Assembly: GCA_023422955.1 (NCBI GenBank)
Contig: JAFAGG010000020.1
Location: forward strand, 1 to 5,697
Source of the DNA: Pseudomonadota bacterium
Lineage (GTDB): Bacteria > Pseudomonadota > Gammaproteobacteria > Burkholderiales > Burkholderiaceae_D
Reading direction: 5' to 3'
DNA length: 5,697 nt
Shown here in pieces: positions 1 through 5,647 of the stretch. The stretch's first letter is position 1; the number at the start of each line of letters is the position of its first letter. Under the pieces are notes generated by a model. That model was not told where the DNA came from and made no database searches. It saw only the letters and a list, made by a program, of their open reading frames with translations. The position numbers and the translations under genes are program-made.

Positions 1-333
1 GGTGCAGATCACTACGAGACCGCCCGCGCGGTTCAGGGTACGCTGCAACGCTACAAAGAATTGCGCGACATTATCGCGATTCTGGGCATGGACGAACTGG
101 CACCGGAAGATAAGCTGGTGGTGGCACGTGCACGTAAGATGCAACGTTTCCTGTCCCAGCCGTTCCACGTAGCTGAAGTGTTTACCGGTTCTCCTGGCAA
201 ATACGTTCCGCTGTCCGAAACGATCCGCGGCTTCAAGATGATTGCATCCGGCGAACTGGATCACCTGCCGGAGCAGGCGTTCTACATGGTCGGCACCATC
301 GACGAAGCGATCGAAAAAGCCAAGAAGATGTAA
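1..333 (+). CDS. atpD: ATP synthase F1 subunit beta, C-terminal part (5' truncated by window edge)
   Basis: The reading frame is open from base 1 and ends at TAA 331-333, giving the last 110 residues of the beta subunit; the Walker A/B catalytic part lies before the window. The beta subunit carries the catalytic nucleotide sites of the alpha3-beta3 hexamer at the cytoplasmic face of the inner membrane and makes ATP from ADP and phosphate using the proton gradient. The visible part is the C-terminal helical domain. It contains the highly conserved stretch DELAPEDKLVVARARKMQRF (about residues 31-50 of the fragment), the segment FTGSPGKYVPL, and the typical tail DHLPEQAFYMVGTIDEAIEK. DELAPED corresponds to the DELSEED loop, known as the contact site for the gamma and epsilon subunits. 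atpC follows 68 bp downstream on the same strand, the usual end of a proteobacterial atp operon. Nothing looks damaged. Confidence 0.98.
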   Translation, partial: GADHYETARAVQGTLQRYKELRDIIAILGMDELAPEDKLVVARARKMQRFLSQPFHVAEVFTGSPGKYVPLSETIRGFKMIASGELDHLPEQAFYMVGTIDEAIEKAKKM

Positions 334-338
334 TACCA

Positions 339-377
339 GCCGGCGGCATCATTCGCTGACGCCGCCGGTCGCTTTTT
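339..377 (+). promoter_or_regulatory. Intercistronic GC-rich hairpin with trailing T run between atpD and atpC
   Basis: Bases 339-347 (GCCGGCGGC) pair with 361-369 (GCCGCCGGT), giving eight G-C pairs and one G-U. After one A-C mismatch, 349-351 pair with 357-359 around a five-base loop. Five T residues follow at 373-377, three bases after the stem. This resembles an intrinsic terminator, but the spacer before the T run and the essential gene downstream suggest partial termination or RNA processing/stabilisation rather than a full stop. The hairpin ends about 15 bases before the atpC Shine-Dalgarno region. Confidence 0.5.
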
Positions 378-401
378 CGATGAACGAGAAAAGGTCCTAA
401 C

Positions 402-824
402 ATGGCAAACACAATTCGAGTCGACGTCGTTTCCGCCGAAGAGCAGATTTTCTCCGGCGAAGCGGAATTCGTTGCCTTGCCGGGTGAGTCGGGCGAGCTG
501 GGCATCTATCCCAAGCATACGCCGCTGATTACCCGCATCCGCCCGGGTGCCGTGCGCATCAAGGTGGCTGGCCAGGCAGAAGATGAATTCGTTTTCGTCG
601 CAGGCGGCATTCTGGAAGTTCAGCCCAACGCCGTGACCGTGCTGGCAGATACCGCCATCCGCGGCCACGATCTGGACGAAGCGAAAGTAACGGAAGCCAA
701 GCGCGCGGCAGAAGAAGCCCTTGCCAATCGCTCGGCATCGTTTGACCACGCTGCTGCGCAGGCCGAACTGGCCGTGGCAATGGCACAGCTGGCCGCAATT
801 CAGCGTCTGCGTCAAAAGCGTTGA
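402..824 (+). CDS. atpC: ATP synthase F1 subunit epsilon
   Basis: This is a complete 140-residue protein, the usual length for proteobacterial epsilon. Epsilon sits on the central stalk with gamma, couples rotation to catalysis, and in bacteria can inhibit ATP hydrolysis through its C-terminal helices. Residues 1 to about 86 form the N-terminal beta-sandwich, with the family stretch VALPGESGELGIYPKHTPLI (residues 24-43) and the FVAGGILEV strand (residues 65-73). Residues from about 89 form the alanine-rich two-helix C-terminal domain (DLDEAKVTEAKRAAEEAL and the AELAVAMAQLAAIQRLRQ tail). The start is ATG 402, preceded by a purine-rich Shine-Dalgarno site GAGAAAAGG at 386-394 with seven bases of spacing. 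The stop is TGA 822-824, and a strong terminator begins 18 bases later, so this is the last gene of the operon. Confidence 0.98.
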   Translation: MANTIRVDVVSAEEQIFSGEAEFVALPGESGELGIYPKHTPLITRIRPGAVRIKVAGQAEDEFVFVAGGILEVQPNAVTVLADTAIRGHDLDEAKVTEAKRAAEEALANRSASFDHAAAQAELAVAMAQLAAIQRLRQKR

Positions 825-842
825 GAATCGGCGTAAGCAAAT

Positions 843-868
843 AAAAAGGCAGCTTCGGCTGCCTTTTT
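843..868. terminator. Bidirectional intrinsic terminator with UUCG tetraloop (atpC / lemA convergence)
   Basis: The stem AAAAAGGCAGC (843-853) pairs perfectly with GCTGCCTTTTT (858-868) around the loop TTCG, so the loop is closed by C-G, the very stable C(UUCG)G form. The T run lies within the 3' arm and continues loosely as GTTTTGTT. Because the 5' arm starts with five A residues, the - strand transcript also ends in GCTGCC followed by five T, here with a CGAA loop. The site therefore suits both the atp operon on + and the DUF3137-lemA unit on -, whose last stop codon is about 70 bases away. Confidence 0.92.
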
Positions 869-939
869 GTTTTGTTCCCCGCTAAGCGCATAGCATGGGA
901 TGCGCTGTCTCATTCCCGCATGCAGCGGATAAGGAAGCG

Positions 940-1515
940 CTAATTCCGCAGCGGCTTGTAGTCGAATCCCTCCTGTGCCTGCCGGTCGGTGAAGGGACGG
1001 ATTTTCTTCTCGTGATTGAAGAAGATATTGATCAGCGAGCCGGGAAAGGTCTGGATCGCATTGTTGAAGGATTCGACATTGTGATTGAAAATTGTCAGCG
1101 CAGCGGCGATGTTGTGCTGCAGTTCGCTCAGTTCGCGCATCACGCTTTCCAGCACGCCGGAAGCCTTCAGGTCGGGATAGGCTTCGACGGCGATATTGAT
1201 GCTCTTGAACAGCGATGAGGTCTGCCGCTCGACATCGGCCAGGCGATCGGGATCGACCGAGTCGGACAGGCGCGCCAGTGCCGATCGTAATTCCGCCACT
1301 CTGGTCATAACCGCTTCTTCAAAGCCCGTGTATTGACTGGCCATTTCCTCCAGCTTGGGCAGCGTCTTGTTCTTCTTGCGCTCCCAGGTGATTACATCGG
1401 CCCATGCGCGCTCCACCGCATTTTTGAACTGGACGATGCGGTTGTACAAATAAATCAAGCCGAACACGAGGGCCGCCAGCACGGCCAGAAACACGATCAG
1501 TCCACTCATGGTCAT
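940..1515 (-). CDS. LemA family protein
   Basis: This 191-residue protein has one hydrophobic N-terminal helix (about residues 4-24), then a mostly helical soluble part. LemA-family hallmarks in order are: YN right after the membrane helix (24-25), N-x-V-x-x-AW (32-38), a charged segment ending in LPKLEEMASQY (52-62) where typical members read LIPNLV, the strongly conserved EAYPDLKA (111-118), then FNHNVESFNNAIQTFP (143-158), matching the family's YN-x-x-V-x-x-(Y/F)N-x-x-I-x-x-FP. The usual AR before the first YN is AL here and YN is FN, so it is a divergent member. LemA proteins are widespread membrane-anchored helical-bundle proteins of no firmly known function. The ATG at 1515-1513 overlaps the TGA of the upstream DUF3137 gene (ATGA), indicating translational coupling; a second ATG two codons in is equally usable. 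A weak purine site (GAGAGAG) precedes it. The TPM-domain partner often seen beside lemA is absent. Confidence 0.9.
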   Translation of the reverse strand: MTMSGLIVFLAVLAALVFGLIYLYNRIVQFKNAVERAWADVITWERKKNKTLPKLEEMASQYTGFEEAVMTRVAELRSALARLSDSVDPDRLADVERQTSSLFKSINIAVEAYPDLKASGVLESVMRELSELQHNIAAALTIFNHNVESFNNAIQTFPGSLINIFFNHEKKIRPFTDRQAQEGFDYKPLRN

Positions 1516-2552
1516 TCTCTCTCAAAATTATTATCGGAATACTTCAGCAAGGTGTGTATGAGTTCCAGCGCCTGGGTCAGGCCGGGCGCCTGCTTTTCAT
1601 TGCGCAGTCTGAACTCGAAACTGCCTGGATGAACCAGCGAGGAGTTTCTTGCGATCTGCAGCAAATCCTTGTCGAAGGACAGACATAGCTTGCCCTCGCG
1701 ATTGATCTCCACATTCATTTTCGGGAAAGCGGAGGCCGCCGCTTCGATGGCGAGCACCACGGCCGGTTTCAGGAAACGGGCTGCTGCCTGTTCGGATTCC
1801 GCATGCACCGCAAATTTCGCATTGAAGCTGCGAGAGCTGGTCTTCCAGCGCGCCGGATACTTGAATTCACCGCCGCCGCCCACTATCGCAATTCCCCGCG
1901 CATAGGGAAAATCGCAGACGATGCCGTAGCGCTTCTCGACGGTGCGAATCGCTGCGGCGTCCAGGTCCGAGGCGGCCGGATGGTTTTTGTCCACGCCTCT
2001 TACGACCGTAAATTCAAAGGTGTAATAAATGTATTCGAACTGATGTTCCGGCCCGTGGTGAAAGCCGCCGACGCAGGCAGTCAAATCCGGCTTTTCATCG
2101 CCTTGCGAGAATTCTCCGAAGCTCAGAAACCAGCGCGCCCACAAGGCACTGGCAATATGCGTTTTCTCTTGCAGGGCGCGGTCCAGCCACAGCCACTTTC
2201 TTGCAAGCTGGTTCGACAAGTCCGTCAGCCGCCCGCTTTTATCCGAGGCCAGGAACAAGGGAGCGCTGACTACCGCGGCATTCAACAGCAGCAGCACAAC
2301 CAGTTCGAATGTAGTCAGCTTCTCGTTCGCTCCCGGCCAGGCCCAGGATGCCAGCCATAGCAGCAGACTGAAGCCCAGCAGCAGAAATGACATGCCATAC
2401 AGGTAGCCGTGATCGAAGCCGACGCGGCCTTTTCTTTCGAACTTCCTGAATGCGCGCACCAAGGCCAGCACTTCTTCCTTGGTGCGGATGCCATGAATTC
2501 GGATTGCGCTGTCGTCGACCAGCGCTTCAAGACGCTTGTTAAAGGTTTTCAA
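1512..2552 (-). CDS. DUF3137-like two-helix membrane protein encoded with LemA
   Basis: The frame gives 346 residues. An amphipathic, charged N-terminus (1-48) leads to two hydrophobic helices (about 51-71 and 82-102). A soluble domain follows: FEYIYYTFEFTVVRG (172-186), a glycine run IVGGGGEFKYP (223-233), then SSRSFNAKFAVHAESEQAAARFLKPAV (239-265). That last stretch fits the DUF3137 pattern in which a 'FN.(K/R)F.V' strand precedes residues marking a '(L)L.PA' helix, and a strand such as KLCLSF (288-293) comes next. I assign DUF3137 from this pattern and from the frequent pairing of such genes with lemA; its biochemical role is unknown. The stop overlaps the lemA start by four bases. The most upstream possible start is TTG 2552-2550, just after an in-frame TGA at 2573-2571, and it lacks a good Shine-Dalgarno site. 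Internal TTG/GTG codons 31-32, preceded by AAGGAAG, are alternatives, so the true N-terminus is uncertain. Confidence 0.8.
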   Translation of the reverse strand: MKTFNKRLEALVDDSAIRIHGIRTKEEVLALVRAFRKFERKGRVGFDHGYLYGMSFLLLGFSLLLWLASWAWPGANEKLTTFELVVLLLLNAAVVSAPLFLASDKSGRLTDLSNQLARKWLWLDRALQEKTHIASALWARWFLSFGEFSQGDEKPDLTACVGGFHHGPEHQFEYIYYTFEFTVVRGVDKNHPAASDLDAAAIRTVEKRYGIVCDFPYARGIAIVGGGGEFKYPARWKTSSRSFNAKFAVHAESEQAAARFLKPAVVLAIEAAASAFPKMNVEINREGKLCLSFDKDLLQIARNSSLVHPGSFEFRLRNEKQAPGLTQALELIHTLLKYSDNNFERE

Positions 2553-2583
2553 AAAGAGAGCAAGAGGATTTCACGACAACCGG

Positions 2584-2589
2584 ATCATA
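2584..2589 (-). promoter_or_regulatory. Possible -10 element for the DUF3137-lemA unit
   Basis: On the - strand the hexamer TATGAT (2589 to 2584) matches five of six bases of the sigma70 -10 consensus. It lies about 31 bases before the TTG start, giving a short leader. No good -35 hexamer sits 16-18 bases upstream, so this is weak. The unit could also be transcribed from the PaeA-like gene, because no clear - strand terminator is visible between them. Confidence 0.25.
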
Positions 2590-2754
2590 ACCAATTCCAC
2601 ATGGAGTCCGCACTAAAAGCCGGCCATTGTCGCTGATATGCGATATTGCGATACCTGCCTACGGCCGAAACAAGTCTGGAGCTGCGTGGAACCGTCGAGT
2701 CAGCGAGGTCTGTGCGGCGGCAGGTAGCTTGAAGTAAACGGGCCGATTTCAACA

Positions 2755-2781
2755 GCACCCATCGCATCTATCGCACCCATC
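2755..2781. repeat. Three-copy 9-bp tandem repeat next to the paeA stop codon
   Basis: Three consecutive units read GCACCCATC (2755-2763), GCATCTATC (2764-2772) and GCACCCATC (2773-2781). The outer two are identical and the match continues two more bases (GC, 2782-2783); the middle copy differs at two positions. It is noncoding and begins about 20 bp beyond the end of the PaeA-like gene. It may simply be replication slippage. Confidence 0.7.
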
Positions 2782-2801
2782 GCGCACGGCGGATGCTTCG
2801 T

Positions 2802-4106
2802 CTAGGCCAAGTCGCCAGTGACCAGGTGCTTGACCAATATCTGGTCGATGCGGTAATGGTCGACATCCAGCACTTCGAACTTGATGCCGTTGTATTCCAC
2901 GCTGTCGGTACGCTTGGGTACCTTGCGCAGCATGTACATCATGAAGCCGGCGACCGTCTCGTAATTTTCTTCTTCCGGCAGCGCTTCCAGGCCGAGGGTG
3001 CGCTTCATGTCGCCTATCGGCGTGCTGCCGTCGATCAGCCACGAACCGTCCTCACGCTGCAGGATCTGCTTGTCCTCGTCCATCGGACTGCCCCAGCTTC
3101 CCATCACCGTCAGCATGATGTCGCTTAAGGTGATCACGCCCATGACCAGCGCGTATTCATTGATCACCACCGCAAAGGTTTCCTTGGACGCGCGAAAGCG
3201 GTCGAGCAGTTCCGACAAGGTCAGCGTATCCGGAATGATCAGCACTTTGCGGATGCTCGATTCATTCAGCTGGAACACCGCCTGCTTGTTCAGCAAGCCC
3301 ACCAGGATATCGCGGGTATCCACATAGCCGATGACATGGTCGATCACGCCGTCGCAAACGGGAAACTTGGTCCAGGAATGCTGCGCGATCTTCTGGCGGA
3401 TGCTCTCTTCCGACTCGTTCAGATTGAAGAACACCACGCCGTCGCGGCTGGTCATGGTCGATGCCACGGAACGCGATTCCAGTTCGAACACATTCTCGAT
3501 GAAATGCTGTTCCTGTTTCTGCAGCACGCCGGCTTGCGCGCCCGCTTCAACGGCCGCGGAGATTTCATCGAAGGTAATGCTGTCTTCGCGGGTGGTATCG
3601 ACTTTGAAAATGCGAAAGATCAGGTCTGCGACCAGGTTGATGGCCCATGACAGCGGCTTGCATACGCGAATGAAAACCAGGGTGGGGTTAATGAGTACGA
3701 CAGCGATGCGCTCGGGCGCGAGTATGGCCAGCCGCTTGGGCATCAGGTCGGCGAACAGGATGAACAGCGTGGTGACGGCAACGAAAGAGACGGCAAAGCC
3801 GATGTCGTTCAGCCACGGGCCGCTGTAGAGATAGGAAATCAATTCAATGAAGTAGGGGCGCAGAGCGCCTTCCCCCAGAATGCCGCCGAGAATGGCGATC
3901 GCGTTCAGACCGATCTGCGAGGCTGCGAAAAAATCCGCCGAGTGCGCCTGCAGCTTCATCACCTTCAAGGCGCGCTCGTCGCCGGCCTCGGCCAGGAGCT
4001 TGAGTTTGATCTTGCGCGCACCGGCAAATGCTATTTCCGTCAGAGACAGGTAACCGGCAGCGAGTACTAGCAATCCCAATAAAATTACATGATGGAGCAA
4101 ACTCAC
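2802..4106 (-). CDS. paeA: PaeA/YtfL-like polyamine exporter family protein (DUF21-CBS-CorC domains)
   Basis: This 434-residue inner-membrane protein has the complete architecture of its family. The DUF21/CNNM transmembrane domain (about 1-190) has hydrophobic helices near 4-22, 62-80, 102-122 and 132-165, with motifs SLTEIAFAGARKIKLKLLAE (21-40) and ILFADLMPKRLA (116-127). A CBS pair follows (about 210-335), from GVLQKQEQHFIENVFELESR through VVINEYALVMGVITLSDIM. The C-terminal CorC/HlyC domain (about 345-428) includes GSWLIDGSTPIGDM and FMMYMLRKVPKRTDSVEYNG. Several stretches closely match E. coli YtfL as I remember it (IENVFELESR, PDTLTLSE, GGFMM-type, LRK-PKRTDSV). YtfL/PaeA exports cadaverine and putrescine, which is the likely role here. 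The CorC/YfjD-type magnesium-linked paralogues are the main alternative. The start is GTG 4106, the first start codon after an in-frame TAA at 4127-4125; no ATG occurs before codon 50 and the Shine-Dalgarno signal is poor. Its promoter is at 4142-4170, and the gene is divergent from hemE. Confidence 0.88.
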   Translation of the reverse strand: MSLLHHVILLGLLVLAAGYLSLTEIAFAGARKIKLKLLAEAGDERALKVMKLQAHSADFFAASQIGLNAIAILGGILGEGALRPYFIELISYLYSGPWLNDIGFAVSFVAVTTLFILFADLMPKRLAILAPERIAVVLINPTLVFIRVCKPLSWAINLVADLIFRIFKVDTTREDSITFDEISAAVEAGAQAGVLQKQEQHFIENVFELESRSVASTMTSRDGVVFFNLNESEESIRQKIAQHSWTKFPVCDGVIDHVIGYVDTRDILVGLLNKQAVFQLNESSIRKVLIIPDTLTLSELLDRFRASKETFAVVINEYALVMGVITLSDIMLTVMGSWGSPMDEDKQILQREDGSWLIDGSTPIGDMKRTLGLEALPEEENYETVAGFMMYMLRKVPKRTDSVEYNGIKFEVLDVDHYRIDQILVKHLVTGDLA

Positions 4107-4493
4107 AGGGCACCCGGGAAATTTTTAATGTTGTATGCCGTAGTATAGGTTTTGTCATGGTGCATCGCAAACGCATGCAGGAGTGTCTGCGCATATTTAA
4201 GCGGTTATCTGTGAAGCTTTTGCGACGTTCAGCGCGTCCTCGGCCTTGTCGGAGCTTGTGCGATGCCTGCAAACCAGCGCGCTCGTAGAATTCCCTGGTG
4301 CGGATGTAAAGACTCCGATTCTCTGCGGCGGTCATTATCGGGCGAAGAAGATCCGGATTTCTCAGCCGGTATTCCCGCCATCGCCGATCAAGAGCGTCGG
4401 CGCAAGGCGCCGGCGGCTCGAGCAATCCGGGACAAACGCCTCTTTTAGCGCGTCTTGGGGGATAATACGAGATTGCTCAATTTGCCTCTCGCC
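4107..4493. other. Divergent intergenic region between paeA-like gene and hemE
   Basis: This is 387 bp without a firm gene. It holds the - strand promoter described at 4142-4170. A GC-rich hairpin (4395-4403 with 4407-4415, three-base loop, one G-U pair) has no T run after it. A -10-like GATAAT at 4461-4466 lies 27 bases before the hemE ATG but has no matching -35. On the - strand, an open frame from 4425 encodes ENRSLYIRTREFYERAGLQA (about 4316-4257), which resembles the 'Y..TR.FYe..G' motif of GNAT acetyltransferases, but no complete GNAT domain can be assembled. On the + strand, ATG 4263 to TAG 4448 is a 61-codon frame with GGAG eight bases before the ATG; I do not recognise its product. 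The two frames overlap on opposite strands, so at most one is likely real. Confidence 0.5.
4142..4170 (-). promoter_or_regulatory. Sigma70-type promoter for the PaeA-like gene
   Basis: On the - strand, a -35 hexamer TTGCGA (4170 to 4165, four of six consensus bases) is followed by exactly 17 bases and a -10 hexamer TATACT (4147 to 4142, five of six). Transcription would start near 4135, leaving a leader of about 29 bases before the GTG at 4106. The spacing and position make this the best promoter match I found in the window. Confidence 0.55.
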
Positions 4494-5579
4494 ATGTCCA
4501 CTTCGTTCCCCCCCCTGAAAAACGACACTTTCCTGCGCGCCTTGCTGCGCCAGCCTACTGATTACACGCCGATGTGGATGATGCGCCAGGCTGGCCGTTA
4601 TCTGCCGGAGTATCGCGCCACCCGTCAGCGTGCCGGTTCCTTCCTGGGACTGGCCAAGAATCCGGACTATGCCACCGAAGTGACGCTGCAGCCGCTGGAG
4701 CGTTTTCCGCTGGATGCCTCCATCCTGTTTTCCGACATCCTGACCGTGCCGGATGCGATGGGCCTGGGCCTGTATTTCGCCGATGGCGAGGGTCCCAAGT
4801 TCGAGCGGCCATTGCGCGACGAAGCCGCGATCAAGGCTCTGCATGTGCCCGATCTGGCGTCTTTGCAATATGTCTTCGATGCGGTGACCCAGATTCGCCA
4901 CGCGCTGGATGGCCGCGTGCCGCTGATCGGTTTTTCCGGCAGTCCGTGGACGCTGGCGTGCTACATGGTGGAAGGCGGCGGTTCCGACGATTTCCGCCTG
5001 GTCAAGAGCATGCTGTACAGCCGCCCCGACCTGATGCATCACATCCTCAAAACCAATGCCGACACCGTCGCTGCCTACCTGAATGCGCAGATCGACGCCG
5101 GCGCTCAGGCGGTGATGATTTTCGATACCTGGGGCGGCGCGCTGGCCGACGGCATCTATCAGCAATTTTCGCTGGAATACATGCGTCAGGTAGTGGCCAA
5201 GCTGAAGCGGGAAAAAGACGGCGTAAAAATTCCCTGCATCGTGTTTACCAAGGGCGGCGGCCACTGGCTGGAAGAGATTGCCGATATCGGCACCGATGCG
5301 GTTGGCCTGGACTGGACCGCCAATCTGACCAAGGCGCGCCAGCGGGTAGGGCACAAGGTGGCGCTGCAGGGCAACCTGGACCCGAACATCCTGTTTGCCG
5401 GCGCCGACCAGATCCGCGCCGAAGCGATCAAGGTGCTGGAAGCTTTCGGCAAGCCCGAGGCGGGTGCCGGCCATGTCTTCAACCTGGGACACGGCATTTC
5501 GCAATTCACCCCGCCGGAATCCGTCTCCGTGCTGGTTGAAACCGTGCACGAACATAGCCGCAAAATGCGTGCCGGATAG
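4494..5579 (+). CDS. hemE: Uroporphyrinogen decarboxylase
   Basis: This 361-residue cytoplasmic enzyme removes four carboxyl groups from uroporphyrinogen III to give coproporphyrinogen III in haem synthesis, without a cofactor. Both family signatures are present: PMWMMRQAGR (residues 26-35) and IGFSGSPWTLACYMVEGG (145-162). Residues expected at the active site by alignment with the human enzyme are in place: R31, D81 in FSDILTVPDAMG, Y157, and H333 in FNLGHGI. The stretch AVMIFDTWGGALADG (206-220) and the end LQGNLDPNIL (291-300) are also typical. Length fits the usual 350-367. I chose ATG 4494, which gives the family-like N-terminus ending in LKNDTFLRALLRQ; the frame stays open to TTG 4455 upstream, but those residues do not look conserved. 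No clear Shine-Dalgarno precedes the ATG, and codons 5-7 contain a run of eight C (4508-4515). Confidence 0.97.
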   Translation: MSTSFPPLKNDTFLRALLRQPTDYTPMWMMRQAGRYLPEYRATRQRAGSFLGLAKNPDYATEVTLQPLERFPLDASILFSDILTVPDAMGLGLYFADGEGPKFERPLRDEAAIKALHVPDLASLQYVFDAVTQIRHALDGRVPLIGFSGSPWTLACYMVEGGGSDDFRLVKSMLYSRPDLMHHILKTNADTVAAYLNAQIDAGAQAVMIFDTWGGALADGIYQQFSLEYMRQVVAKLKREKDGVKIPCIVFTKGGGHWLEEIADIGTDAVGLDWTANLTKARQRVGHKVALQGNLDPNILFAGADQIRAEAIKVLEAFGKPEAGAGHVFNLGHGISQFTPPESVSVLVETVHEHSRKMRAG

Positions 5580-5597
5580 CATTGTTTATTCCTTAAA

Positions 5598-5621
5598 TCG
5601 CGGGGAAGCTCCGCCCCGCGA
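5598..5621 (+). other. GC-rich hairpin downstream of hemE
   Basis: TCGCGGGG (5598-5605) pairs perfectly with CCCCGCGA (5614-5621) around an eight-base loop, 18 bases after the hemE stop. No T run follows, so it is not a standard intrinsic terminator. It may protect the hemE mRNA 3' end or be one half of a double hairpin with the element at 5648-5684. Confidence 0.5.
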
Positions 5622-5647
5622 GCCCTGGCCTTGCGCCTCAAGACGGC

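Noticed and set aside
282..815. A 177-codon - strand frame opposite atpC
   Set aside because: Antisense to a complete atpC; no start signal or motif.
885..906. 7-bp inverted repeat (AGCGCAT / ATGCGCT, eight-base loop) after lemA
   Set aside because: It could be a terminator hairpin for lemA, but no T run follows on the - strand and the stronger symmetric terminator lies just beyond.
895..1218. A 107-codon + strand frame opposite lemA
   Set aside because: It lies antisense to conserved LemA motifs and crosses the intergenic hairpin region; no family resemblance.
1803..2360. A 185-codon + strand frame opposite the DUF3137-like gene
   Set aside because: Antisense shadow; the - strand frame has two clear membrane helices and the DUF3137 pattern.
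2652..2726. 8-bp inverted repeat TACCTGCC / GGCAGGTA separated by 59 bases
   Set aside because: The arms are short and the loop long, with no T run. A chance match of this size is not surprising, so I do not call it a terminator or operator.
3331..3828. A 165-codon + strand frame opposite the paeA-like gene
   Set aside because: Antisense shadow of strongly conserved CBS/DUF21 coding sequence; serine- and threonine-rich low-complexity product.
4395..4415. GC-rich 9-bp hairpin with a three-base loop upstream of hemE as a possible riboswitch or attenuator
   Set aside because: There is no T run and no alternative pairing partner that I can see; short GC hairpins are common in such DNA.
4362..5582. 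A 406-codon open frame on the - strand opposite hemE
   Set aside because: It is the antisense shadow of a GC-rich gene. hemE on the + strand has both family signatures and active-site residues, while the antisense product has no recognisable motif.
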